25,963 nt of DNA from a bacterium (GTDB lineage Bacteria > AUK180): assembly GCA_030622125.1 (NCBI GenBank), contig JAUXGM010000010.1, positions 1 to 25,963 on the forward strand, read 5' to 3'. Under the pieces are notes generated by a model. It was not told the origin of the DNA and made no database searches. It saw only the letters and a list, made by a program, of their open reading frames with translations. This document shows positions 16,820 through 23,641 of the stretch, in pieces (within the stretch, counting starts at the first letter, position 1; each line of letters starts with the position of its first letter). The position numbers were made by a program, and so were the translations under genes.

Positions 16820-17602
16820 TTAAATAATTTGTTCTTTTCTTTTAAAAATTTTTAAAACAAAAATAAATAATAAAATCTGAGATGTTATTAATAATAGCAT
16901 GCTTATTAAAAACAATGGTTTCAACAAAAAATTAGGATCAATCAAAAACTTTTGAGAAATCGGTATAGCAATAAATTCACTATGAATATTTAATAAACTA
17001 TGTGTAATAATAGAATAAGTTATATTTTCAGTAATAATATAGACAACTCCAAGTATTATTGCCCACAATAAATGAAAGAAAAAATTATCATAATGACACT
17101 CATGTAAATAAACAAAAATTATTGAACTTATTAAAATAGCAATATATTTATTTGTATTTTTTTCAAAAAATTTTTGTAGTAACCCCCTAAATAATATCTC
17201 CTCATATAATGGTGCAAAAATGGTTGTCATAATTATAATGTTAATGCTGTTAATATTGATCCAAAGGTCACTATTTTTTATGTTATACAAAAAAAGAATA
17301 ATTATAGAAATAATAAAGAAAAAAACATATAAATAATAAAATTTTATTTCTTTTATATTATTTCTTTTAAATAAAAATAACCCTTTAATTTTTATCCTAA
17401 ACAAAAATAGAGCGAAAAAAAATACTATCAACGCTATAATTTGATAAAAAAATATGGTATTGAGGGGCAAATGCCCCCCAACCCACGGAATTGAGATTAA
17501 TTTATATAATCCCTTTCCGATAAAAAATAAAATAACAGCAAATAAAAATAATTTTATATCTTTTATTTTCTTATTTTTTATTGTATTTGACATTCCATAC
17601 AT
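16820..17602 (-). CDS. CPBP intramembrane metalloprotease 2
   Basis: A 260-aa membrane protein with about seven hydrophobic segments. The CPBP motifs are complete: EEILFRG (Glu134, Glu135, Arg139), FVYLH (Phe163-His167) and HSLLN (His191-Asn195). The reading frame begins inside the end of the lipoprotein gene: ATG at 17602 overlaps by 25 bp, or the next ATG at 17593 by 16 bp. Neither has a clear ribosome site, so translation is probably coupled to the lipoprotein. This tight link makes the lipoprotein its most likely substrate or partner, by inference only. The gene is very AT-rich. Confidence 0.9.
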   Translation of the reverse strand: MYGMSNTIKNKKIKDIKLFLFAVILFFIGKGLYKLISIPWVGGHLPLNTIFFYQIIALIVFFFALFLFRIKIKGLFLFKRNNIKEIKFYYLYVFFFIISIIILFLYNIKNSDLWININSINIIIMTTIFAPLYEEILFRGLLQKFFEKNTNKYIAILISSIIFVYLHECHYDNFFFHLLWAIILGVVYIITENITYSIITHSLLNIHSEFIAIPISQKFLIDPNFLLKPLFLISMLLLITSQILLFIFVLKIFKRKEQII

Positions 17603-18399
17603 TTTTTACATGCCGTTGTTGCATCACATTTTTTTATTTCATTATCTCTTGTTCCCACATCTTCTGGCGTTCTAAAACTGTTATAAAATGTACGCCAAGC
17701 AGCAATATAACACTCTGTACAGGTTGGACAATATACAGTTATACACAGTTGTTTTAGATATGGCTCAATAATATAGTCGTATGATAGTTTTACTACAAGT
17801 GCTCCGATGAACCAGCTAATCGGATCCATACCAGATATCTGACAAAAATTGAACATAATCGGATCTACCCCAATTAATTCAAGATCAGGATTATTTATGT
17901 AAAATTTTATTATTTCAAAATATTGATAAACTTTAACTCCAGTTAAATATTCATCTTCTGGAATCCACTTAAAAATTTTTTCATTAATATCATTTTCAAT
18001 TTTTTTCAATGCACCGTTATAATTTTTAACCTCCAACATGTTAATTAAGGCATAAACTTTATTTAAAAAAGCTTTTTTATGATTATCAGAATCAAATTGT
18101 ATGTAATCCTCATTAATACCGTTAGCAATTGTAATTGCAAAATCTTCAATTCCAGGATTTAACACCACTAAATTTTCCAATTCTTCTTCAGGAAATTCAC
18201 TTACTTCTAATATTCTAAAAGTATAATTCCCACAAAAATCTGGATTTAATCCGACATTTTCAGAATTTAATAATTTTATATTGTTATTATTTGGGGTCGT
18301 CTGCATGTCAGTGGTCTTTGAACACCCCACATAGACTAAACCAATGATAGCAATCAAAACTATCGCAATTATTGAAATATTTTTTTTGTTTTTAAGCAT
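17578..18399 (-). CDS. Cys-rich lipoprotein of unknown function
   Basis: I do not recognise a family. The 273-aa product starts with a lysine-rich signal peptide and a lipoprotein-like cleavage site before Cys26 (VYVGC; the Tyr is atypical). The body (about 45-200) is acidic and helical. The C terminus has eight Cys in two matching modules, Cys219-x4-Cys224-x2-Cys227-x2-Cys230 and Cys258-x5-Cys264-x2-Cys267-x2-Cys270, separated by 27 residues. An amphipathic stretch (about 196-216) precedes them. This looks like a metal-binding or disulfide-linked tail, or a cleavable Cys-rich peptide. A strong AGGAGG is 6 nt before the ATG. A long leader precedes it and CPBP protease 2 overlaps its end. Confidence 0.85.
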   Translation of the reverse strand: MLKNKKNISIIAIVLIAIIGLVYVGCSKTTDMQTTPNNNNIKLLNSENVGLNPDFCGNYTFRILEVSEFPEEELENLVVLNPGIEDFAITIANGINEDYIQFDSDNHKKAFLNKVYALINMLEVKNYNGALKKIENDINEKIFKWIPEDEYLTGVKVYQYFEIIKFYINNPDLELIGVDPIMFNFCQISGMDPISWFIGALVVKLSYDYIIEPYLKQLCITVYCPTCTECYIAAWRTFYNSFRTPEDVGTRDNEIKKCDATTACKKCMECQIQ

Positions 18400-18652
18400 T
18401 ACTGCCTCCTATAATTTTTAAGTATCTTGGCTTATTTTTTAAAGTGCAAACACCAATACTGCACTCTTACTTTATCTCTATCTGAAAATAAAAACAATGA
18501 CCATTGGACATTATGCCTTAGTAATTTCACACAAGACATTTGCAAATAACAATCCTTTAAATGATTGTTTGTTAACCTGTCAGAAAACTAATTTTCGGTT
18601 TTTTCTCTATAATCAAACCATAACCATAACATTTTAAAAGAACAGTATCATT

Positions 18653-18676
18653 TCCCCCATACAATTTTGTGGGGGA
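18653..18676 (-). other. GC-rich hairpin in lipoprotein leader
   Basis: Arms TCCCCCATA and TGTGGGGGA form nine pairs (one G-T) around a 6-nt loop. Neither strand has a T tail, so it is not a standard terminator. It stands out in AT-rich surroundings and sits inside the larger inverted repeat 18581-18703. Confidence 0.65.
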
Positions 18677-18784
18677 CCAACAGAATAAATTTAGTTTTCC
18701 TGATGGAAATGGTTTTTATATAAAGAGCAATCGAACATAATATTTTTAGATTATACTTTCTGTTTAGAGCGAATATAACAAGAA

Positions 18785-18868
18785 TTATAACGAATGGGGG
18801 GGGGTAATAATAGATTTAATTTGAAGTAATTGCGGATAATTAAGTTGATTTTGTTTTTTCATTCTCAT
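18785..18868 (-). CDS. Possible small ORF with C9 tract
   Basis: From the ATG at 18868 (a second ATG is at 18862) the frame encodes 27 aa. It contains nine C in a row (18804-18796), read ACC CCC CCC C. One extra C would keep the frame open to 18648, giving 73 aa with a hydrophobic stretch after the tract (PFVIILVIFAL). One fewer C gives a stop after about 17 codons. The ATG lies 17 nt after the TATAAT, the same short-leader layout seen for the FHA gene. There is no clear ribosome site and no recognised homology, so this may be chance. Confidence 0.3.
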   Translation of the reverse strand: MRMKKQNQLNYPQLLQIKSIITPPHSL

Positions 18869-18884
18869 TATCAAAATTTATGCT

Positions 18885-18912
18885 ATTATATCATTTAAAA
18901 TTTTAAAGTCAA
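18885..18912 (-). promoter_or_regulatory. Near-consensus promoter of lipoprotein operon
   Basis: On the minus strand, TTGACT (18912-18907), a 16-nt spacer and a perfect TATAAT (18890-18885). Predicted start is near 18878. It would drive the small ORF, lipoprotein and both CPBP genes. Confidence 0.7.
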
Positions 18913-18951
18913 GTACTTTTTTTATTTTTTTTTTGGTACTTCTTCTGTTTG

Positions 18952-19040
18952 ACGCTGATGCAATTGTTTTTTTGTTTTCGGAATTTAGCATTTGTCTTTG
19001 TCTTCACTAACCTCCAACCTCCAACATCTAACCTCTATAT
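18952..19040. repeat. Repeat fragment and heptanucleotide run
   Basis: The segment around TTGTTTTTTTGTTTTCGGA (18964-18982) matches 8845-8863, including flanking bases, so it is a partial copy of the island repeat. It is followed by 7-nt units at about 19007-19036 (TAACCTC, CAACCTC, CAACATC, TAACCTC), the type seen at 258-285. The run ends just before the CapA stop. Confidence 0.75.
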
Positions 19041-19043
19041 CTC

Positions 19044-20084
19044 CTATCGTCCCTTGCTCAGTTTTCCATTATCATTAATTATTAGGGTTGTGTTTGGAAA
19101 ATCGATTTTTATTAATTCTTTGATCAATTTAATTGAGTGCTTATCTTTATCATAGATCGGAATGCCCCTATCTATCAAGATAACGGGAATTATTTGTCCG
19201 CTTATAAAATCTCCAGCCATATCGAGTTCAACATCAAGAATAAGTGAATGATTATTAGGCTCACCAAGATAAAAACGACCGTAAGTACAAAAATTACCAA
19301 GTGAATATGCTATCAATTTTTGTTTATATATCTCCATTGCTCTTGGAACATGGGGACCATGCCCGATAACAAGATCTGCACCGTGATCAATTGCAGTATG
19401 TGCAAATTTTATCACATTACCTCTATTGGAACTTCCGTAATATTCGTCTTTATTTTCGGTATGTAAAGAGGCTTTTCCTTCACCGCCGCCATGAAAAGTA
19501 ACAATAAGAATATCTACCTTTTTTTCTGAACTTTTAACCAATTTTTTTACTTTCCTAATGTTCTTATAATTATTAAAATAATCTGTCCAATAAAATCCAA
19601 GGATACCGATTTTGATATTTTTTTTATTGAGTATTACGAGCTGGTTTTTTATACCGACGGATTTTATTCCTGCTTTTTTTAAATTATTGATCGTCTGCAT
19701 CAACCCAATTTCCCCAAAGTCAAAGGAATGATTGTTTGCAACATTAAGAATGTCAAAGCCGGCTTTCTTTAAATATGCAATATACGAAATCGGCATTTTA
19801 AAAGCAAAATAATTTTTTTTGTCCGTATCCTTAGTGGATTTATCAAAATTTGTAAATGTACCCTCTAAATTTCCCATTAGAATGGCTGCATTTCTTAAAT
19901 GCTCCTGAACTTCCGTAAATAAATTGATGCCATCCTCAGGTGGAAGTACCGGTTTGGGATAGAGTGTCCCCATCATGATGTCACCGACCGCTTTTATTGT
20001 AACCAGGGTGGTCTCTTCTCCCGATAGTATTGCAATTGAAAGAATCATAAAAAATATAAGAAAATAAATTTTAAGCCCTGTCAC
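19044..20084 (-). CDS. CapA-like exported metallophosphatase-fold protein
   Basis: A 346-aa protein of the CapA family, named for poly-gamma-glutamate capsule synthesis but widespread with varied roles. An N-terminal hydrophobic segment (about 5-21) acts as signal peptide or anchor. Family motifs: VGDIMMG (33-39, Asp35), GNLEG (71-75), NVANNHSFDFG (114-124), FHGGGEG (197-203) and IGHGPHVPRAME (240-251, His242 and His245). The start is unclear: the GTG at 20084 touches an AGGA, too close for a ribosome site, and no better start lies near; the next ATG is at codon 13. It begins 15 bp after the pilin gene and probably shares its promoter. No other capsule genes are nearby. Confidence 0.88.
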   Translation of the reverse strand: MTGLKIYFLIFFMILSIAILSGEETTLVTIKAVGDIMMGTLYPKPVLPPEDGINLFTEVQEHLRNAAILMGNLEGTFTNFDKSTKDTDKKNYFAFKMPISYIAYLKKAGFDILNVANNHSFDFGEIGLMQTINNLKKAGIKSVGIKNQLVILNKKNIKIGILGFYWTDYFNNYKNIRKVKKLVKSSEKKVDILIVTFHGGGEGKASLHTENKDEYYGSSNRGNVIKFAHTAIDHGADLVIGHGPHVPRAMEIYKQKLIAYSLGNFCTYGRFYLGEPNNHSLILDVELDMAGDFISGQIIPVILIDRGIPIYDKDKHSIKLIKELIKIDFPNTTLIINDNGKLSKGR

Positions 20085-20099
20085 TCCTGAATTTCTGAT

Positions 20100-20363
20100 T
20101 TAACACCGCCCTGTGATACATAAATAAGTGTTGTCAATGTTTTTTTTAGGTGCATAGTAGTGAAGAAGGGTTGGATTCGGACAAGAAAGTGTATAATTAC
20201 TGCCGGTATGAGTATAATTATAGGAAACAAAACTCACCGGACAGGAAGCAAATTTTGCTTTCTTTTTTGTGTATGCCATGCTTGGAATTGCAATTGCCGC
20301 TAAGATACCGATGATCGCTACTACTACCATAAGTTCAATAAGTGTCAAACCTCTCTTTTTCAT
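20100..20363 (-). CDS. Short Cys-rich type IV pilin-like protein
   Basis: An 87-aa prepilin. The type III signal MKKRG is followed by LTLIELMVVVAIIGILAAIA; cleavage after Gly5 leaves an 82-residue protein starting with Leu (Phe is usual) and with the conserved Glu at position 5. The mature part is short for a major pilin and holds four Cys (41, 61, 82 and 87 of the precursor), enough for two disulfides; the last is the final residue. It is probably a minor pilin or pseudopilin. No assembly ATPase, peptidase or secretin is in the window. A TTGACA-17-TATATT promoter lies upstream, and the CapA-like gene follows 15 bp later. Confidence 0.9.
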   Translation of the reverse strand: MKKRGLTLIELMVVVAIIGILAAIAIPSMAYTKKKAKFASCPVSFVSYNYTHTGSNYTLSCPNPTLLHYYAPKKNIDNTYLCITGRC

Positions 20364-20383
20364 TTTAGAAACCTATAAATATT

Positions 20384-20412
20384 AATATACAATATTTTTT
20401 TTTCTTTGTCAA
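20384..20412 (-). promoter_or_regulatory. Sigma70-type promoter for pilin-CapA
   Basis: On the minus strand, a perfect TTGACA (20412-20407), a 17-nt spacer and TATATT (20389-20384). Predicted start is near 20377, about 14 nt before the ATG. Its -35 box lies 6 bp from that of the divergent S-component promoter. Confidence 0.75.
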
Positions 20413-20417
20413 ATTTT

Positions 20418-20445
20418 TTGCAAAATCAAGATTTTTTGTTATAAT
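20418..20445 (+). promoter_or_regulatory. Promoter for S component operon
   Basis: TTGCAA (20418-20423), a 16-nt spacer and TATAAT (20440-20445), 15 nt before the ATG at 20461. It is back to back with the pilin promoter, so the two could compete or share a regulator. Confidence 0.6.
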
Positions 20446-20460
20446 AAGAAAAGATAAAAT

Positions 20461-21015
20461 ATGAAAACTAAAAAATATACATTTAAGGTTACCGTTTATG
20501 ATCTGCTTATCATAGGATTGATGGCGGCAACAGCAACCGCATTGAAGCCGATACTTGCAGGTATTGTTCATACATTGAAAGCATCATTAAATATGCCGGG
20601 CGGAACATTGGTCGGTGGAATCTATATGCTTCCAATAGTCATTGGAAAAACATTGTCAAGATATAATTTTACAGGTTTTTTCATTGGACTTGTGCAAGCA
20701 CTACTGATGATCGTAATGGGCGCTTATGGTACAAACGGTCCCCTTTCTTTAATATCATTTTCACTTCCCGGACTTGTTATTGATCTTATATATTTTCTCA
20801 TTAAAAATAACAAATTACAGGTAATTCTGTCCACTGCACTTGGAAATCTTACAGGTCTTTTTATTGTTTTGGTCGTTCTTTCAAAACTTCCCTTTAATAT
20901 AATTAGCTTTTATATGTTTATCGCTCTTTTAACGGGTGTAATTATCGGTTATTTTAATTTTGCAATCGTTAAGGCATTTAAAAGTGTAATTGAACAGTTA
21001 CATCTTAATATATGA
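20461..21015 (+). CDS. Predicted ECF transporter S component
   Basis: A 184-aa membrane protein with about five or six hydrophobic segments. Short polar loops and glycine-rich segments (TLVGGIYMLPIVIGKTL, MGAYGTNGPLSLISFSLPG) resemble the substrate-binding S subunits of ECF vitamin/metal transporters. The specificity is unknown; no vitamin riboswitch or biosynthetic gene is nearby. It overlaps the ATPase gene by 4 bp (ATGA), which supports a transport role. No EcfT subunit is adjacent. Assignment rests on topology and context more than on a signature. Confidence 0.65.
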   Translation: MKTKKYTFKVTVYDLLIIGLMAATATALKPILAGIVHTLKASLNMPGGTLVGGIYMLPIVIGKTLSRYNFTGFFIGLVQALLMIVMGAYGTNGPLSLISFSLPGLVIDLIYFLIKNNKLQVILSTALGNLTGLFIVLVVLSKLPFNIISFYMFIALLTGVIIGYFNFAIVKAFKSVIEQLHLNI

Positions 21016-21635
21016 AACTTGAGATAAAAGATCTCTTTATTGAATCGGTTGACGGTAATAAGATAGTTAATGATTTTTCATTTATTCAGGAAGATGAAAT
21101 AATTATCGGTTTAATAGGAAAAGGCGGATGCGGCAAAACCACACTTGCTTATGCAATATCGGGGATCATACCCAAATTTCTTAATTATTATAAAAAGGGA
21201 GAAATTTTTATTGACAATATCAATATTGATACAATTGAAAAGAGTGAGATCGGCAAATATGTCGGCATAGTTTTTCAAAATCCCGATTATCAAATATTTT
21301 TTAATAATGTGGAAAGTGAGGTCGGTTTTCCCGTTAATTTCTCTAAGGGACAAACGGAAAAGATCATGGAACTTCTTGGTATTGAGGATTTGAAAAATAA
21401 AAAAACAGATTATCTTTCGTATGGAGAAAAAAAACTTGTTATACTTGCTTCTAATCTTAGTTTAGATCCAAAAATAATTGTGTTGGATGAGGTATTTTCA
21501 TCCCTTGATAAATACTACAAAAAAAAGATCATAAATTTTTTAAAGCAGCTAAAAAAACAGGGAAAGATCATCATTATAATTGAAAATGAAATAGATAAAA
21601 TACCTTACTTTGATAGAATTACAGAGTTGCTATAA
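21012..21635 (+). CDS. Atypical ECF/ABC ATP-binding protein
   Basis: A short (207 aa) ABC ATPase. Walker A is GKGGCGKTT (36-44), the Q loop GIVFQNPDYQ (Gln89), the signature LSYGE (135-139), Walker B IIVLDE (155-160) and the D loop SSLD. VFQNPDYQ is typical of EcfA/CbiO-type ATPases. The H loop is altered: THD-like sequence is replaced by ENE (191-193), so Asn stands where the switch His is expected. The usual C-terminal domain of EcfA proteins is missing. It overlaps the S component by 4 bp and is followed after 2 bp by the rhomboid gene. It may need a second ATPase to work, or have a regulatory role. Confidence 0.85.
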   Translation: MKLEIKDLFIESVDGNKIVNDFSFIQEDEIIIGLIGKGGCGKTTLAYAISGIIPKFLNYYKKGEIFIDNINIDTIEKSEIGKYVGIVFQNPDYQIFFNNVESEVGFPVNFSKGQTEKIMELLGIEDLKNKKTDYLSYGEKKLVILASNLSLDPKIIVLDEVFSSLDKYYKKKIINFLKQLKKQGKIIIIIENEIDKIPYFDRITELL

Positions 21636-21637
21636 CT

Positions 21638-23458
21638 ATGTTTTTGATACCGATAGGAAGCGATAGAAGGTTTAGAAAATTTCCTATAATTACCCTAATA
21701 CTGATTATTATTTTTGTTACGATTTTTATCTTGACAGATAAAAAAATTAAAGATACAAAAAAGGAAATATTACTCATCGAACAAAAAATGCAGCACCTTT
21801 TGATAGAAAAATTTCAGTATGGAACGGAACTTCAAAAAATAAATTGTAGAAAAATGAAATATGTTTATGACCTTTCATTAATGAAAATATTTTCGGGGAC
21901 TTATAGGTTTGAAAGTGAAATATCACAGCAAGAATACCTTTGCCTTTACACCCGTTATGAGATGCTGAAAAAGAAAGACCCACTTTTAGTATATGGTTTT
22001 GATCCCAAAAATCCATCAATAGTTACTGCGTTTTCCAGTATTTTTATTCATAATGGTGTTCTTCATCTTCTATTTAATTTATGGTTCTTATTTCTTTTTG
22101 GTGCATTGATAGAAGATTTCCTTGGTAAATATTATTATCCTATATTTCTGTTTTTTGTATCGGTAGCCACCAATTATTTCCATTGTTTATTTGGTAATGC
22201 TCTTATCCTCGGTAGTTCAGGACTGATCGCCGGACTTATGGCTGCTTTTTTGATCTTGTTTTTTAAGGCAAATATCCAATATTTTTTTACGCTCTTTGGA
22301 TTTTGGAATAGGACATTTTTTCTTAAAGCATACTATGCTTTCCCGCTTTGGTTTGCAATGGAATTTTTTAAATCTTACATATATAAAAACAGTGAGATAC
22401 CGATATCGGGACAATTTGGGGGATTTTTAAGTGGTTTTCTCTTAATTGTCATTATAAGGTTTACTCCTCTTTATACGATTTTTAAGGATAGATATTTTGC
22501 AAGTTCAACGAAAGTAAATCCCAAAAGTTATATTGACGATATTGATGAGCTTATCTCAAAAGGCAAATTAAAAGAAGCGTTGAATCTCACAAGTAAAGCA
22601 TTGGTTATTGCTCCTGAATATATACCATTGTTCAAAGAAAAGATAACGATCTATAAACTTATGGATGATATGGATTCACTTTTCTTAATATATAAACCTT
22701 ACTTTAAATTACTTATTAAAAAAGGTGTCAATTTTTCGGCAGAATTCTTAGAAGCATACAGCAGATTTAAGTTCAAGATCATTGATAAGGGCGATTACCC
22801 GATAGTTCTTTCAAATCTTATAAATGATGACAGATATAAAAAAGTAGAAAAATTTTCACATCTTTTAAAGAAACGGATATCCGATAAAAATTCAAAAATA
22901 TATTCTGAGATCTTAATAAATGAAATACTTGCTCTCATTAACTTAAAGAAATATGATCAGGCATTGATAAGATTAAATGAGGGTTTTTTACTAAATGAAA
23001 AAAACAGATCGGAAATAGTAAAATATAAGGAATTACGAATAGATCTTTTTTCAAAAAAATTTGATGAACTTTCCTTTAATCTTGTTTTAAGATTAATAAA
23101 GCTTGATGATTTTAGATTAAAGAAAATGGAAAAGGAATTTTTAACATTTTTTGAAAAGCTTTCCGGAATAAAGAACATAAAATTTACCTTTGGACAATTT
23201 TTATATTATGCAAAACTTTTAACAGAAAAACATAATTATACAAAAGCATTTCGTATATATACATCAGTAATTAAAATTTATAAGGATCATTCCTTGAAAT
23301 ATGTTGTTTACTATCGGATGGCTCACCTTTTTTTAATACGGAAAAATAAAAAAAGAGCAATCAAATACTATAAAAAAGCCTTATTTTACTGTAACAACAA
23401 GAAACGGCTGCTCCTCATTAGCAAAGAACTTCATGAATTCATGGGGGACGGTGGTTAG
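21638..23458 (+). CDS. Rhomboid-like protein with TPR tail, His missing
   Basis: A 606-aa membrane protein. A first membrane segment (about 15-32) is followed by a helical loop (about 35-115), then the rhomboid core (about 125-285): HNGVLHLLFNLWFLFLFG (138-155), GSSG (192-195, with the catalytic-type Ser194) and GQFGGFLSG (258-266). In active rhomboids the last motif carries His; here it is Gln259, so proteolysis is doubtful. The rest (about 300-606) is helical with TPR-like repeats, most clearly near 545-600. No ribosome site is visible; it starts 2 bp after the ATPase stop, so coupling is likely. Its last six codons lie in the left arm of an inverted repeat. Confidence 0.88.
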   Translation: MFLIPIGSDRRFRKFPIITLILIIIFVTIFILTDKKIKDTKKEILLIEQKMQHLLIEKFQYGTELQKINCRKMKYVYDLSLMKIFSGTYRFESEISQQEYLCLYTRYEMLKKKDPLLVYGFDPKNPSIVTAFSSIFIHNGVLHLLFNLWFLFLFGALIEDFLGKYYYPIFLFFVSVATNYFHCLFGNALILGSSGLIAGLMAAFLILFFKANIQYFFTLFGFWNRTFFLKAYYAFPLWFAMEFFKSYIYKNSEIPISGQFGGFLSGFLLIVIIRFTPLYTIFKDRYFASSTKVNPKSYIDDIDELISKGKLKEALNLTSKALVIAPEYIPLFKEKITIYKLMDDMDSLFLIYKPYFKLLIKKGVNFSAEFLEAYSRFKFKIIDKGDYPIVLSNLINDDRYKKVEKFSHLLKKRISDKNSKIYSEILINEILALINLKKYDQALIRLNEGFLLNEKNRSEIVKYKELRIDLFSKKFDELSFNLVLRLIKLDDFRLKKMEKEFLTFFEKLSGIKNIKFTFGQFLYYAKLLTEKHNYTKAFRIYTSVIKIYKDHSLKYVVYYRMAHLFLIRKNKKRAIKYYKKALFYCNNKKRLLLISKELHEFMGDGG

Positions 23459-23639
23459 TTTGATTAGTTTCCTCGTATATTATTATATACCTCTTTTAGC
23501 CATATTTCTTTTATCATTGGGAAATATTAATTTAACAGTTTTTAATTTTTTTTTTGTTTTTTTTTGCTAAAAGCCTAATTCTTGATATACAGGCACATTA
23601 AAATTTAGTAAGTTAATGTAAGCTAACCACCGTCCCCAT
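23441..23639. repeat. Inverted-repeat element between convergent genes
   Basis: The arms are 23441-23458 and 23623-23639, perfectly complementary over 17 nt except one extra G on the left (ATGGGG(G)ACGGTGGTTAG). The left arm encodes the rhomboid protein's last residues (MGDGG-stop); the right begins 3 bp past the OmpA gene stop. Inside are the smaller inverted pairs CTTTTAGC/GCTAAAAG (23493-23500, 23566-23573) and GTATAT/ATATAC (23475-23490), and long T runs. This looks like a MITE-like insertion, or a long-range hairpin shared by both transcripts. Confidence 0.75.
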
Positions 23640-23641
23640 TT

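Larger units (their letters stand above)
18400..18884 (-). other. Long structured leader of lipoprotein operon
   Basis: About 480 nt lie between the predicted transcription start (near 18878) and the lipoprotein ATG. The stretch holds a small ORF with a C9 tract (18785-18868), a long-range inverted repeat (18581-18596 with 18687-18703) enclosing a 9-bp GC-rich hairpin (18653-18676), a 7-bp hairpin AACAATC/GATTGTT (18548-18569) and a 6-bp hairpin AGTGCA/TGCACT just before the ribosome site. No riboswitch class is recognised. It could be a regulatory leader or the remains of an older gene. Confidence 0.5.

Noticed and set aside
18432-18539. 35-codon minus-strand frame in the lipoprotein leader
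   Set aside because: No ribosome site and no recognisable product; a frame of this length is expected by chance.
18653-18676. Rho-independent terminator
   Set aside because: The stem is strong but neither strand has a following T run.
18949-19155. 68-codon plus-strand frame
   Set aside because: It consists of a repeat fragment, a heptamer run and the antisense of the CapA-like gene.
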